From the NCBI RefSeq assembly GCF_024124765.2, contig NZ_JAMXSR020000004.1, positions 62,001 to 126,000 of the forward strand: a DNA stretch of 64,000 bases. The letters are read 5' to 3'. This document shows positions 40,414-50,138 of the stretch, one piece after another. Under the pieces are notes generated by a model, which worked only from the letters and a program-made list of their open reading frames with translations, made no database searches and had not been told where the DNA came from. Source of the stretch: Sphingomonas sp. H160509. Its GTDB lineage: Bacteria > Pseudomonadota > Alphaproteobacteria > Sphingomonadales > Sphingomonadaceae. The number at the start of each line of letters is the position of its first letter. Positions within the stretch are counted from its first letter, which is position 1. A program made the position numbers and the translations under genes.

Positions 40414-41769
40414 TTGGCACGATGTATGACGATCAACTGTGCGGTAGCGATCAGCGTAGTAGCTGGAGGTATGGCGTTGGCACCCCCAGTCGATGCTCAG
40501 GGTGTTCCGACCGATGCAACATCGAGCACAGGAGAGATGCGAAAAGCTCTTGCCGATGAACGAGCAGAGCTTGTCAAGCAGCAAAGAGCTTTAGAAGCCC
40601 AGCAGGCCCGCATTGATGCCCTCGAAGCTAGGCTTAATGGCGGTAGTAATGTTTCGGCGACCGCAACAGCTTCCACCCTTTCGCCTGGAGGTGTCCCCCT
40701 TCCATTGTCTCCACCACCGGCGCCTCCTCGCGCAGTTGCGCAAACAGCGCTTCCCCTTGGCAACGGTGTTCAATCCGTCGGCGCCGCACCTGTTGAGCAA
40801 CGACAGGTTCAAGTCGCCGTCCTTTCTGAACAGGGTGGCATCATTACCAAGGCTGGGCGGTTAACCCTCGAGGGGGATTTTGAATATGCTCGCTCAGACC
40901 GAAACAACGTGGTCTTTCGCGGGGTGCAGATTCCGGAAGCTGTGTTGATCGGCGTTTTCGATATTAATCAAAGTCGGCAGGACGTACTAACGGCTGCAAT
41001 CGTAGCCCGGCTCGGCCTAACGAGCCGTTTCGAGATAAATGGCCGACTACCGTTCATTTACCGATCAGATAAATCTGTGCTGGCACCGGTTGCTAATCCC
41101 ATGAGCCCGAACGCCGGTCAGATCGACAGTCCGGTCACGGCACGCGATCTGGGCGACGTTGAATTTGGCGTACGCTATCAGATTACAAATGGGCGCAACG
41201 GATCCCCTTATCTGATCGCCGGCGTTCAAGCCGTAGCCCCCACTGGCTCAGACCCTTTCGGCGTTGCTCGCGATGCTCTGGGAAATGCACTCCGCGGGGC
41301 GACTGGCGCAGGATTTTGGGGTGTTACACCGAATTTGACCGCGATCCTTCCGTCTGATCCGGCAGTCCTGTTTGCCACAATCGGCTACACGCGAAACTTT
41401 GGGCGGATGATCGATCGACAGATCGGACCCACATTAATTGATTATGTCCGCCCTGGAGATGCGCCGTCGGGAAGCGCCGGCATTGCCATCGCGCTTAATC
41501 CAATTACGTCGATTAGTTTTGGTTACGCTCACACCTGGGCGTTTGGCACGAAAACCCGGTTGAGAATGCTGAGCACCACGGATAATTCTCCCGGACCGAC
41601 CATTGATACAGAAAGCCGTGATCTTCAGCTTGGTAGATTTCTATTCGGGGTTAGTTATAGAACTAGCCCAAGTACCACCATCAACTGGAACGTGGAAGTC
41701 GGCGCCACTAATGACGCATCAAGTGTAAGAACAACGCTTAGAATCCCATTTACCTTTGACGCGTTCTGA
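40414..41769 (+). CDS. Coiled-coil plus outer-membrane beta-barrel, FapF-like secretion channel
   Basis: 451 residues. TTG at 40414 is used because AAAGGG lies 7 bases upstream; ATG at 40426 is the alternative. A signal peptide ends near VDAQG. Residues 41-75 form a clear heptad coiled coil (MRKALADERAELVKQQRAL, EAQQARIDALEARL), then a Pro-rich linker and a beta-barrel from about 130 ending in FDAF. This order matches FapF, the trimeric amyloid exporter with an N-terminal coiled-coil plug. The combination with the C39 peptidase and repeat protein is the main reason for the Fap call. Confidence 0.65.
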   Translation: MARCMTINCAVAISVVAGGMALAPPVDAQGVPTDATSSTGEMRKALADERAELVKQQRALEAQQARIDALEARLNGGSNVSATATASTLSPGGVPLPLSPPPAPPRAVAQTALPLGNGVQSVGAAPVEQRQVQVAVLSEQGGIITKAGRLTLEGDFEYARSDRNNVVFRGVQIPEAVLIGVFDINQSRQDVLTAAIVARLGLTSRFEINGRLPFIYRSDKSVLAPVANPMSPNAGQIDSPVTARDLGDVEFGVRYQITNGRNGSPYLIAGVQAVAPTGSDPFGVARDALGNALRGATGAGFWGVTPNLTAILPSDPAVLFATIGYTRNFGRMIDRQIGPTLIDYVRPGDAPSGSAGIAIALNPITSISFGYAHTWAFGTKTRLRMLSTTDNSPGPTIDTESRDLQLGRFLFGVSYRTSPSTTINWNVEVGATNDASSVRTTLRIPFTFDAF

Positions 41770-41920
41770 AGGTTATTAAAATCTCCGCGTCAACTAGCAG
41801 CGGATCACTATTTGTATAGTCTAGAAAGCTTCTTTCCATCTATAACCGCCCGTTAACAATATGCATTTTTGAAAAAACATTAATGCAGGCCAGTTAGCAC
41901 ATATAGTTGCATGATCTACT

Positions 41921-42646
41921 ATGATTGAACTAAATAATCCAGTTATAGCAAAACTATCAAAAGTTGTCGGACTGAGTGACGGCGATAACCATATATTCAA
42001 TGAATTATGCAAAACTACTATTTTAGTTAATTCACGACGAGATATAATCTCTGACGGTAGTCGCCAAAATGGAGTTTATTTACTTCTCGATGGGTGGGCT
42101 TGCCGATATAAGACTCTCAAGGACGGAAAGCGTCAAATCATCGCGATACTAATTCCAGGTGATTTTTGTAACTTGCACGTGGGCATTTATGACCAAATGG
42201 ATCACGCGGTTGGTGCGATAACGGCAACAACGTTAGCGTACGTCGATCGAGTTCAATTTGATGCGCTTACACAGTCGAGACTTGCAGTCATGCGCGCCTT
42301 GAGATGGACGGCTCTGGTCGACGAAAGCCTGTCACGTAGCTGGTTAGTCAGCCTTGGAGTTCGTAACGCACGCGAACGATTGGCGCACCTGGTATGCGAA
42401 TTGCGCGAGCGTAGTAGCAATATCGGCTTAGTGAAGAATAACCACTTTCCTATGCCACTTACCCAGAACGACCTCGGTGATTCGTTAGGATTAACGCCAG
42501 TCCATATTAATAGGGTTGTTCGAGCATTGGCAGTCGAGCAATTACTTAAGATAGAACGTGGGACTGTTAGTATCATTAATTTAATTGAGCTACGAAAGAT
42601 TGCTGAATTTGACAATAATATATTTCATCAATCTCTCGTATATTGA
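41921..42646 (+). CDS. Crp/Fnr family transcriptional regulator
   Basis: 241 residues. A cyclic-nucleotide-binding-like beta-roll spans about 20-130 (RRDIISDGSRQNGVYLLLDGW, IPGDFCNL), a dimer helix follows, and the helix-turn-helix is near 175-215 (LTQNDLGDSLGLTPVHINRVVRAL). It is of the common alphaproteobacterial subgroup without Fnr cysteines. It is 150 bases after the exporter gene in the same direction and AT-rich like that cluster, so it may control the amyloid genes; no binding site was identified. Confidence 0.85.
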   Translation: MIELNNPVIAKLSKVVGLSDGDNHIFNELCKTTILVNSRRDIISDGSRQNGVYLLLDGWACRYKTLKDGKRQIIAILIPGDFCNLHVGIYDQMDHAVGAITATTLAYVDRVQFDALTQSRLAVMRALRWTALVDESLSRSWLVSLGVRNARERLAHLVCELRERSSNIGLVKNNHFPMPLTQNDLGDSLGLTPVHINRVVRALAVEQLLKIERGTVSIINLIELRKIAEFDNNIFHQSLVY

Positions 42647-43313
42647 ATCCGCCGCTCTTGACAGCGAATGACCGCCCATTATCGGTTTCACTATCGTAAA
42701 GTTTCGAAAGCTGTCGGACGGCTCGATACCAACTATCGCCGTTCAGCGGTCAGAGCGTCCGCGTTCAGCCTCGGCTCACCCTCTGCGTTGCGAAGGCGTA
42801 TCTTTTCACTGTGGATTCCAGATCGTTGCATCGCAATGTCGCTGGCATTTACGCGTACGGAGACGGCCGATGTCAGAACCCAGTAAAAGTGCTTCTGCGA
42901 ATAATGGCTGCCAACATCCAAAATCTGTTTCAATTTGCCGATCAGCGAGAGTATTTCGTCCATGGCGCTAAGTTGGCCGGTGTCCAAGCTATATCTTTAG
43001 AACGATATCTGCCCTCCGAGCCGGCTTGAGTCTTAAGTCGTTTGGTTCAGAATACTGCCAATATCGGAAGGATAAGGCGGTTATTGCAACCCTGGCTTTG
43101 TAGATATTCCATGCCAAATTAATAACCTGGCAGAAATCCATCGGGGTCCCGTTTTCGGCGCTCATCCACACTTCCATCGATGAGGACCGCCTTTCGGATA
43201 ACTCATTGTTGCGGTGCATCTCTCGACCGATGGTCGGCCAGACAATTCCGAACCGGTCGCATACGCTGGCGAAATCGGGTAGCGCGGACTGGATATATTG
43301 CCGTTATCTGTGG
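42647..43313. other. Intergenic with possible PilZ-like gene remnant (reverse)
   Basis: On the reverse strand between 43219 and 42733 several frames together give ERRSSSMEVWMSAENG, CQVINLAW and SVRVNASDIAMQRSG, faintly like a PilZ domain with shifts. No intact gene. Weak call. Confidence 0.2.
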
Positions 43314-45000
43314 ATCGGCGTGGAAAAAGGGCTCTGACTCAATTTTGATGCAGTTATGAGGTCTGCTGGCGTTGGCTCCAGATGGGATTATCGTCATGCA
43401 CAAGGCGCTTCACCCCTCGTCTCTCATCCCTGCTGGGTTTGCGATGGTCGCGGCGTCCAGCGATGGCGACCGAACGACCGTTACGGTTCGCAGCATTTCG
43501 AAATCGAGCTGTTGTCCCACGTGCGGAACTGACAGTAACCGGGTCCATAGCCGCTATCAGCGTCGTATCGCCGACCTGCCACTAGCTGGGAGATCAGTTC
43601 GCCTGATCGCCGAAGTTTGCCGTTTTCGATGTGCAGCGACCCAGTGTGGGCAACAGATCTTTACTGAGCAGTTTCCCACTGGGGTATTGGCGCCTTGGGC
43701 GCGGCGTACCGGGCGTCTCGACGTCCTCGTACATCATCTCGGGCTGGCGCTTGGCGGCCGGCCTGCCGCAAGCCTGGCCAAGCGACTGATGCTCCCGGTC
43801 AGCAACGACACGTTGCTAAGAGTGGTACGTCGGCGCGGGTGCCCGGTAAGGCCAGCGCCGACGGTCATAGGTATCGATGACTGGGCGTGGCGGCGCAATC
43901 ATAGATACGGCACGATCATCTGCGATCTGGAGCGGCGAAAGCCAATCAGCCTGCTCCCGGATCGTGAACCGGCAACGGCTCAGGCATGGCTTACCACCCA
44001 GCCACAGATCACGGTCGTCGCCCGGGACCGCGGTGGGGCGTATGCGCGGGCTGCCGCAAAGGCTTTGCCGCACGCAGTCCAGGTCGCGGACCGCTGGCAC
44101 CTGATGGAAAACGCGAGCCATGCATTTCTTGAGGCGGTCCGTCGGTCGATGCGCCAAATCCGCCAATCCGTCGGTGCCATGACCATAAACCCCGCCCTGC
44201 TGACAGCGGCGGAGCACCTGCAATATCAGGGATATCTTCACCGTGAGGAGACCAATGCTTCCGTCCTGACGATTGCCAAGGACGGGGCATCTATCAAGGA
44301 GATCGTGCGCCGCACCGGACACAGTCGTGGCCTGGTCCGCCGAATTTTGCGTGGCGAACGTAGCGATGTGTTCAGGGTTCGGGAGAGCTCATTGGAAACC
44401 TATCTGCCGTGGCTGGATCGAGAGTGGGCAGCGGGATCTCACAATGGTGCTGACCTCTGGCGACGCCTGAGATCACAAGGATTTCGTGGGTCGCTGCGGG
44501 TCGTAACCGAATGGGCTAGCCGGCAGCGACAGGCTGAGCGGGTCGATACGGAGTCCCTTCACCGCGTGCCCTCGGCAAGAACTATCGCCAGGTTGATGAC
44601 GACCGGGCGCGATACCCTGTCGAGGGCAGAAACTGTGACGGTTGCTGCGGTAGAGGCAGGCGTACCGACGCTCGTTGAGGCGCGTACCGTCGTCGAGGGA
44701 TTCCACGAAATGATCCGGCTCAAAACAGAGGGGGAATCTCGTTCCCTGGATCGAGCGTGGCCGAGCCAGCCTGGTAGCGTCTTTTGCCAATGGAATTGCA
44801 CGCGACGTCGCCGCGGTTCGAGCCGCCATCATCACCTCGTGGTCAAACGGGCAGACCGAAGGGCAGATCACTAAGCTGAAGTTGGTAAAACGGCAGATGT
44901 ACGGACGCGGTAAACTGGACCTACTCGAAGCGCGATTGGTCGGCCCCGCATGGCTCTGAGATCATCAAATGTGCGTCAGAGCCCTTTTTTGGACGCCGAT
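43314..45000. mobile_element. ISL3-type insertion sequence
   Basis: Ends: GGGCTCTGACTCAATTTTGATG at 43329-43350 and its imperfect complement at 44963-44984 (GGGCTCTGACGCACATTTGATG). The match continues outwards through AAAAA and ATCGGCGT on both sides, so the true ends may be a little further out. Encloses one transposase. Confidence 0.75.
43396..44959 (+). CDS. ISL3 family transposase, one frameshift
   Basis: About 521 residues after repair. N-terminal zinc finger (CCPTCGTDSNRVHSRYQRRIADLP), then the DDE domain (VIGIDDWAWRRNHRYGTIICDLE; VARDRGGAYARAA; VADRWHLMENA) and a helix-turn-helix (SIKEIVRRTGHSRGLVRRIL). A run of five G at 44730-44734 shifts the frame; with one G removed it continues as TEGNLVPWIERGRAS and ends with the standard SNGQTEGQITKLKLVKRQMYG block. 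The start could also be TTG at 43372. Confidence 0.85.
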
Positions 45001-45381
45001 TGACAGCCGTTATCATAGATTAAAATCTTCGAGCCTTTCCTGGAGCAATTTCAATGTCATCACACACCCATGACATTGCGTAGAAGGTCGATGCGGAAGA
45101 GGGGGGTGTTCATAAGGACGGCCCGAACGAGATATTGCTCACAGTAGGACGTCGCAGTAGGCCATTTCGTCTTCCCGAAGCGGACATCCGTTCAGCCGGG
45201 TGCTGCCCGGTTTCCCTTTCCAGGCGGTCATTCTGGTAAAGTAGATACCCCTAGGGCTGCCCCGATCCGACTACGCCAGCGTGGGCTATCGATTTGTATC
45301 TTCCGGGTAAAAATTAATCTAGGGCACCGAACATCGTTGTGACTAGCCAACGGCATGGCGGCGACTGAGAGACGCTGTAGC
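45001..45381. other. Intergenic, nothing recognised
   Basis: About 380 bases between the ISL3 element and the small-gene pair. No open frame with coding character; promoter for the downstream genes probably lies here but no clear -35/-10 was assigned. Confidence 0.35.
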
Positions 45382-45406
45382 GCTCCCGCTTACCGGTACC
45401 GGGAGC
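45382..45406 (+). promoter_or_regulatory. Hairpin covering a ribosome-binding site
   Basis: GCTCCCG (45382-45388) pairs perfectly with CGGGAGC (45400-45406). GGGAG in the 3' arm is the ribosome site of the 53-residue gene that starts 7 bases later, so the stem would hide it. This could be translational control. Confidence 0.55.
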
Positions 45407-45412
45407 ACGCGC

Positions 45413-45574
45413 ATGGCCGAATTCAATGAACTCCACGACCTTATCCAACGCGAGGAAAGAGCCAGGGAACAAGCCGAAGCGGCCAGCAACACCGCGGCGC
45501 GCTTGGCTCACCTTGCCAGAGCCGACGGGTATCTCGAAAAGATCAACGGCTTGGCCAAGGATGGGTCCGCGTGA
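45413..45574 (+). CDS. 53-residue hypothetical protein
   Basis: MAEFNELHDLIQREERARE, then a single long charged helix with Ala-rich middle (AASNTAARLAHLARADGY). Good codon pattern and a ribosome site inside the upstream hairpin. Its stop overlaps the GTG start of the next small gene (GTGA). No known family. Position before an ECF sigma gene suggests a regulatory role but this is inference. Confidence 0.55.
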   Translation: MAEFNELHDLIQREERAREQAEAASNTAARLAHLARADGYLEKINGLAKDGSA

Positions 45575-45729
45575 TCGCCTTTGAAACACCCCAGGAGCAT
45601 CTGGTCAGGCTGATCGCCGCCATCAGCCATGCCTTGGCGATCGCTGATGAGGGAAGCCAGACGGTGGTCGGTGCGCATCTGGCGGGATGTCTCGAAGTCG
45701 CGAAATTGGCGCAAACGACTGATGAGTAG
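45571..45729 (+). CDS. 52-residue hypothetical protein
   Basis: Starts with GTG overlapping the previous stop by four bases (GTGA). Sequence begins IAFETPQEHLVRLIAAISH and is mostly helical, with one cysteine. Translationally coupled to the 53-residue gene; 75 bases later the ECF sigma gene starts. Family unknown. Confidence 0.5.
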   Translation: MIAFETPQEHLVRLIAAISHALAIADEGSQTVVGAHLAGCLEVAKLAQTTDE

Positions 45730-45804
45730 CAATGCGCCCTACCCGGCAAACCTTTTCGCAATTGGCGGACCAACGGCTCCTGACCAAGCGGATGGACTGC
45801 CCGT

Positions 45805-46404
45805 ATGCCGGCGCTGAACCGTGAGCGCAGTGCTACCGGTTCTGATGCCGCACGACAGCATCTGGCGCTAACCCTGCTTGCCGTCGGTGACGAAGACCGA
45901 GAAGCCTTCCGGGAGCTTTATCGTCTGACAAACGCAAAGCTGTTCGGAATATGCCGAAGGATTTGCGGTGATACCGGAAACGCAGAAGACGTTTTACACG
46001 AGGTCTATCTTCTGATCTGGAAACGGGCCGGAGCGTGGCAGCTCGGGCAAGCCAGTCCGATAACCTGGCTCTGCGTCATCACCCGCAATCGTTGCATCGA
46101 TTGGTGCCGTGCCCAGGCTATCCGACCGGGCGCGTCGAGCGAGCCACTGCCCGACCTGTTCGACGAGCGTCCGAACCCGGAAACGGCCTTGCTGGCAAAG
46201 GACGAGAATATCCATCTCATGCGGTGCTTGAAAGAACTGGAAGTTCGCCGCCGTGACGCAATCTTCAGGGCCTTCTTTGATGGCCTCACCTACACAGAGG
46301 TGGCTGCTCAGGCCGGCGTGCCGGTTGGTACGGTCAAGAGCTGGATCCGACGTGGCCTGCGGCAGCTTCATAGCTGCCTGGGTTGTTCGGAATTCTCCGG
46401 CTGA
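45805..46404 (+). CDS. ECF RNA polymerase sigma factor
   Basis: 199 residues. Region 2 (AFRELYRLTNAKLFGICRRI, NAEDVLHEVYLLIWKRA) and region 4 (LTYTEVAAQAGVPVGTVKSWIRRGLRQL) are clear. The sequence is closest to the SigK/RpoE-like type that normally travels with a membrane anti-sigma factor of the RskA kind. None follows here: the next gene is convergent and different. The two tiny upstream genes could take that role. Intact. Confidence 0.88.
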   Translation: MPALNRERSATGSDAARQHLALTLLAVGDEDREAFRELYRLTNAKLFGICRRICGDTGNAEDVLHEVYLLIWKRAGAWQLGQASPITWLCVITRNRCIDWCRAQAIRPGASSEPLPDLFDERPNPETALLAKDENIHLMRCLKELEVRRRDAIFRAFFDGLTYTEVAAQAGVPVGTVKSWIRRGLRQLHSCLGCSEFSG

Positions 46405-46567
46405 CACCCGGTCTTTGGCGCCTCAGGAAAAGCTCGATCATCTCGTTGAAACCATCTGTGACCGACAGTTCGATCGAGACAGACAGCGCTTCGTTCTGAA
46501 AGGCCCATCATCAGATCGATCATATGCGGACGGGGCCCCGTCATTCATAGGGCAGGTCCGCTCGTTT

Positions 46568-47674
46568 TCAGAGGATGCCAGCTTCCGACTTGACTAGTGT
46601 CCAGACCGACAGGGCATGGAGACCATAATATAGGAGCATGAGCACCGCGAGCGTAGCAACATAGGCCTGGCCCACCTTCCATCCCGATATCAGCATGCCG
46701 GAATCACTCCCCCGGCACATGATCTGGAGCGGGGTCTCTCCAGTAACGAGGGCAATGACGAGGATAAGGATAACGGGGATGTGGCCGACGATATCAAGCA
46801 TACCAAATTCAGGCATGGCGGCGACAAAAACGATCCCCAGCAATATGGCGCCTACGCGGCCGAGAATTTCGCGCCCGGCAAGCAAGTAGAACGCCAGGGA
46901 AAACTCTACAAAGCCGGCGATCGTGGCAACCGTCGAGAACGCCTGGCCAGCCGTGATCCCGGGATGTGAAACCAGTATCGAGATCGTCCACTGCGGAAAC
47001 AGAAACTTTTCCACTGCCGTCCACATCAAGCTGAGGCTCAGCGACCCGATGAGGATGGGCACGCGATATCGACTGATTGCCAGACGTGACGCTATCGAGC
47101 TTCCTAACGCAAGATGCGCTGCAAGGCCTAGAAAGAACAGATAGTCGATCATGTAGAAAAGACCGAACTTCGCGACCCCCATCAGGTAGAGCCCGGCTAA
47201 GGCCGCTGCCGCGAAGATCGAAAGTCGCGGGATCAGGACTACGACTGCAGTCGCCAATTGAACATAACCAACCGCTTGACCGGCGCCATACAGGTCCGGG
47301 GTCAGAAGCGATCCGCTCGATCGATCGGCCCACATCACGACGGCAAGATTGCCCCATAGACAGAGCGCATAGACTGCCACGCCCGCCCGTACGATCACGT
47401 CGCTTGCAACTCCCGCACGCTTGGGATCCACAACGAGTTTTCCTGCAACCCGCGTTGCCACGGCGTCGAGCATGGCACCAAGCATCACGAGACCGACAAA
47501 AATGGCAAAGAGTTCAAGGAACAATAGGGTCACGACCTGCCCGACAGGCAGCGGCGGTGCCGAACCATCGATGGGTCCGCAGAACCATTTCACATGGGCT
47601 TCCGCGACACCGGGCATGCCCAGTACCATGACGAGCAACAGGCCCGCTGGCCGTATCGGGAACTTGCTGCTCAT
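46568..47674 (-). CDS. Polytopic inner-membrane protein
   Basis: 368 residues from MSSKFPIRPAG; GAGGG lies 8-9 bases upstream, while the earlier ATG is too close to it. A signal-like first helix ends at AEA, followed by HVKWFCGPIDG, a motif I associate with DoxX-like membrane proteins, then about nine hydrophobic helices. No enzyme motif. Convergent with the sigma factor. Function unknown; a role in redox or metal stress is only a guess from the DoxX-like feel. Confidence 0.55.
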   Translation of the reverse strand: MSSKFPIRPAGLLLVMVLGMPGVAEAHVKWFCGPIDGSAPPLPVGQVVTLLFLELFAIFVGLVMLGAMLDAVATRVAGKLVVDPKRAGVASDVIVRAGVAVYALCLWGNLAVVMWADRSSGSLLTPDLYGAGQAVGYVQLATAVVVLIPRLSIFAAAALAGLYLMGVAKFGLFYMIDYLFFLGLAAHLALGSSIASRLAISRYRVPILIGSLSLSLMWTAVEKFLFPQWTISILVSHPGITAGQAFSTVATIAGFVEFSLAFYLLAGREILGRVGAILLGIVFVAAMPEFGMLDIVGHIPVILILVIALVTGETPLQIMCRGSDSGMLISGWKVGQAYVATLAVLMLLYYGLHALSVWTLVKSEAGIL

Positions 47675-47716
47675 CGCCATTCCCTCTTGCGTCGATACAA
47701 GAGGTACGAAGGTCAT

Positions 47717-47958
47717 CAGCGGTTAGATGCCCCAATCATCGGCGTGCTGCCGCTCTAACGGTCCGGCACTGACTACGTCTTCCGTCTCAGCATCAGAATC
47801 AGTCAATCCTCAAAATGCCATCTTTTTTAAGAAAGGCTGCAGCGTCAGCCGACGTCCGCTAACGCCATCTGCCTTCCCAATAACGGGCGGGCCGCTTTCC
47901 TTCCCACAATGCCCGTTCGGCAAGCAATTGATCAGAAAACCCGGTCTGAAACGCCACT
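47717..47958. other. Intergenic
   Basis: No gene seen in the region upstream of the membrane protein apart from the resolvase-like site that follows. Confidence 0.35.
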
Positions 47959-48088
47959 GTGCGACAAACGGGTGTTTTACGACACGTGGGCGGATGACAT
48001 GTAGCACTGGCAAGCCGCGCCGATCAGTATCGACAGTTACAAAGCAATAGCTCGTTCTGCTGTCGCAAAAATCAGCATTTTCGCGACA
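47959..48088. promoter_or_regulatory. Res-like recombination site
   Basis: At 48061-48088 arms TGTCGCAAAAAT and ATTTTCGCGACA (one mismatch) flank the spacer CAGC, a 28-bp shape typical of a resolvase dimer site. About 100 bases before it, GCGACAAACGGGTGTTTTACGACA-like half-sites lie at 47961-47984, with a further TCGACA between. Total span of about 130 bases resembles a three-subsite res. A copy of the left part recurs at 60156-60179. Confidence 0.45.
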
Positions 48089-48932
48089 ACGCTGCGGCAA
48101 CTCCAGCCCCTTGGATCACCGATTAAAGAGCGTCAGCTCGCAGCAATGGGCTGATCGCCGTCCTGATGATCCCGTGAAAGCCTGACAAAGCGTCCCCGAC
48201 GCAATGCGATCACGAGTAGACCAACGCCCAACATCACTTCGACAATCAATCCTGGTACGGACGCCTCTACTCCAAAGGCACCCCCGGTCAGCGCGTTGGT
48301 GCCGGCAATATGCGGCAGAAGAACCCCGCTTATCGCGTAACCGGATATCGGCGCTCCGAAGATACCGCCTTGGGTAAAGTTCCAAGCGAAGTGCTCGCCA
48401 ATCACGCCCCATAGGCGCCTGGTAAGCATGTACAGAGCGGCCGACACCAAGCCTCCTTCAACACCGACTGCGATCGTGCTCCACCACGTCGCGTTAGGAT
48501 TTGCCCAGTGTCCCGCTCCGAACAATGCGGAGCTAAGTAAAATCGCCGCCCAGCTGCCGAGCCATCGCTCCATGATACGGAAGAATATACCCCGCGTGAT
48601 GATCTCTTCGATCACGCCGGATTTGAGCGAAATGACGATCACCGGCAGTACCACGGTCGCTGGATTGACACCGGTCACGCGGTACCCGCCAAATGCCGCA
48701 ATAATGCCGATCACGATCGAAAAGGACACCGCCCCGATCGTCATTCCTGCACCGAGCTCGCGGAGCCAGCCGTTCATCGCAAATTCGTCGCAGCGTGGGC
48801 GGCGTTCTACAAAGCGAACGAAGAGCCAGTACACGAATACGAACACGGCTACCGTCAAGATCGCGGCCGGCAGCGCCACTCTGATGTCGTCAATATGCGG
48901 CTTGATGCCGAGCAGCCGAACCGTTTGTCTAG

Positions 48933-49794
48933 AGGCTGTTATGAACCTGCGGCGCAGGCAGCGGCTTGCTTCATCATGAGGCAAGCGAAGGCGACGACGT
49001 GAAGTCCTGCGAGTGTTTCAGCGTAGCGCTCGTAGTCTTTGACGAGGCGTCGAAAACGGGTCGCCCATGCGAATGACCGCTCGACAACCCAGCGTCGCGG
49101 CAAGAGGACGAAACCACGCTTGGCCTCGGGCAATTTGACGACCTCAAGTGTGATGCCGTGTTTGGCTGCGGCGTTGGCGGCTCGCTCGCCGGTATAACCC
49201 CTGATCGACCCAGGCAAGTTCGACGGTGTCGTTGGTGACGGCCTGCACGGTACGCGCGAGCCGCTCTACCTCGCCGCGGTCTTCTGCGCTGGCCGGCGTG
49301 ACATGAAGTGCCAGCAGGTGGCCCAGCGTATCGACGGCCATGTGGATCTTCGAGCCCTTCTTGCGCTTCCCACCGTCGTAGCCGGCACGCTCGCCGCTCT
49401 CCGGTGTGGAGCGCAGCGTTCGGCTGTCGATGATCGCGGCGGTCGGTTCGGCCTTGCGGCCTGCCGCCAGGCGCAACACCGCGCGCAGATCGTCGACCAG
49501 CGCCTCGAAGCATCCTGCCGCCAGCCAGCGCTGCGTCTGCTGGTACACCGCCGCCCAGGGCGGAAGGTCGTTCGGCATCCACCGCCACGGCGCACCCGTC
49601 TTCACGATGTAGCGAAGGCCGTTGAACACCTCGCGCAGGTCGTGCCCCCGCTGGCCGGCATCCTCGCGCTGCAACAGCAGGTACGGTGCGACCAGCGACC
49701 ACTCCTCGGTGCTGACGTCAGACGGGTACGGCTTGCGGCAAATGCTCATCCGATACCGGATGAATCAGGCCCGCCTCCAAGTCCATAACAGACT
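48933..49794. mobile_element. IS5-type insertion sequence with 4-bp target duplication
   Basis: Ends AGGCTGTTATGAACCTG and the complement of AGTCTGTTATGGACTTG form 17-bp inverted repeats with three mismatches. CTAG is duplicated on both sides (48929-48932 and 49795-49798). 862 bases, one transposase. It interrupts the CPBP protease gene. Confidence 0.88.
48939..49749 (-). CDS. IS5 family transposase, one frameshift
   Basis: About 269 residues after repair. Begins MSICRKPYPSDVSTEEWSLV; N-terminal DUF4096-like region (LREVFNGLRYIVKTGAPWRWMP), DDE parts AIIDSRTLRSTPESG, DTLGHLLALHVTPAS, and the terminal RRWVVERSFAWATRFRRLVKDYER. The shift lies in C4 at 49198-49201; dropping one base gives WVDQGYTGERAAN. 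Some IS5 groups use programmed frameshifting between two orfs, but this position is inside the catalytic domain, so a sequence error is more likely. Confidence 0.85.
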
Positions 49795-49901
49795 CTAGCG
49801 GCAGCAAACATCGCTACTGCGATGGCGACAAGCACCGGCGGGTAGTGGATCACCCGCCAAACGCGGCTGCCAGGTGGCGTACAAGGAAGGATCGGTGGCA
49901 T

Positions 49902-50138
49902 GACGGCTCCCTGATTCACCTAGCCGCTAAGTCGGGCGGCTTTGCGCAGTGTGCTCCCTCCACCTAAAGACATGCAATTCGAAACGTAGTACATTCGCCA
50001 GGCTATCAAGCCGAAGCAGGAAACAGCCGACCCTGAAGTAAGGCATTTGCGGATTTCAATTTCGCTCAAAGCGTTGCTCGCGATCTCGGCTCCTAACATG
50101 GCTTATCTCATGTTACTCTTTCTCCGGGAGAAGGGTTG
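49902..50138. other. Divergent intergenic region
   Basis: 237 bases between the original CPBP start and the TPR gene; it should hold promoters for both. TTGCGGATTTCAATTTCGCTC and downstream AT-rich stretches were noted but no promoter is assigned. Confidence 0.3.

Larger units (their letters stand above)
48133..49901 (-). pseudogene. CPBP family membrane protease, split by an IS element
   Basis: The body at 48133-48932 has the CPBP/Abi motifs: EExxR in VIEEIITRGIF, FxxxH in LFGAGHWANP and HFAWNF, within eight or so helices. The IS at 48933-49794 cuts the N-terminus. Joining 49901-49799 to 48932 restores one frame beginning MPPILPCTPPGSRVWRVIHY and running into ARQTVRLLGIKPH, with AGGGAG upstream of the ATG. 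The rescued gene would be about 301 residues. A start inside the IS (48984) could still give a shortened protein. Confidence 0.8.

Noticed and set aside
48939..49749. Programmed frameshift in the IS5-type transposase
   Set aside because: Possible in some IS5 groups, but the shift is inside the catalytic domain at a short C run like the other likely sequence errors.
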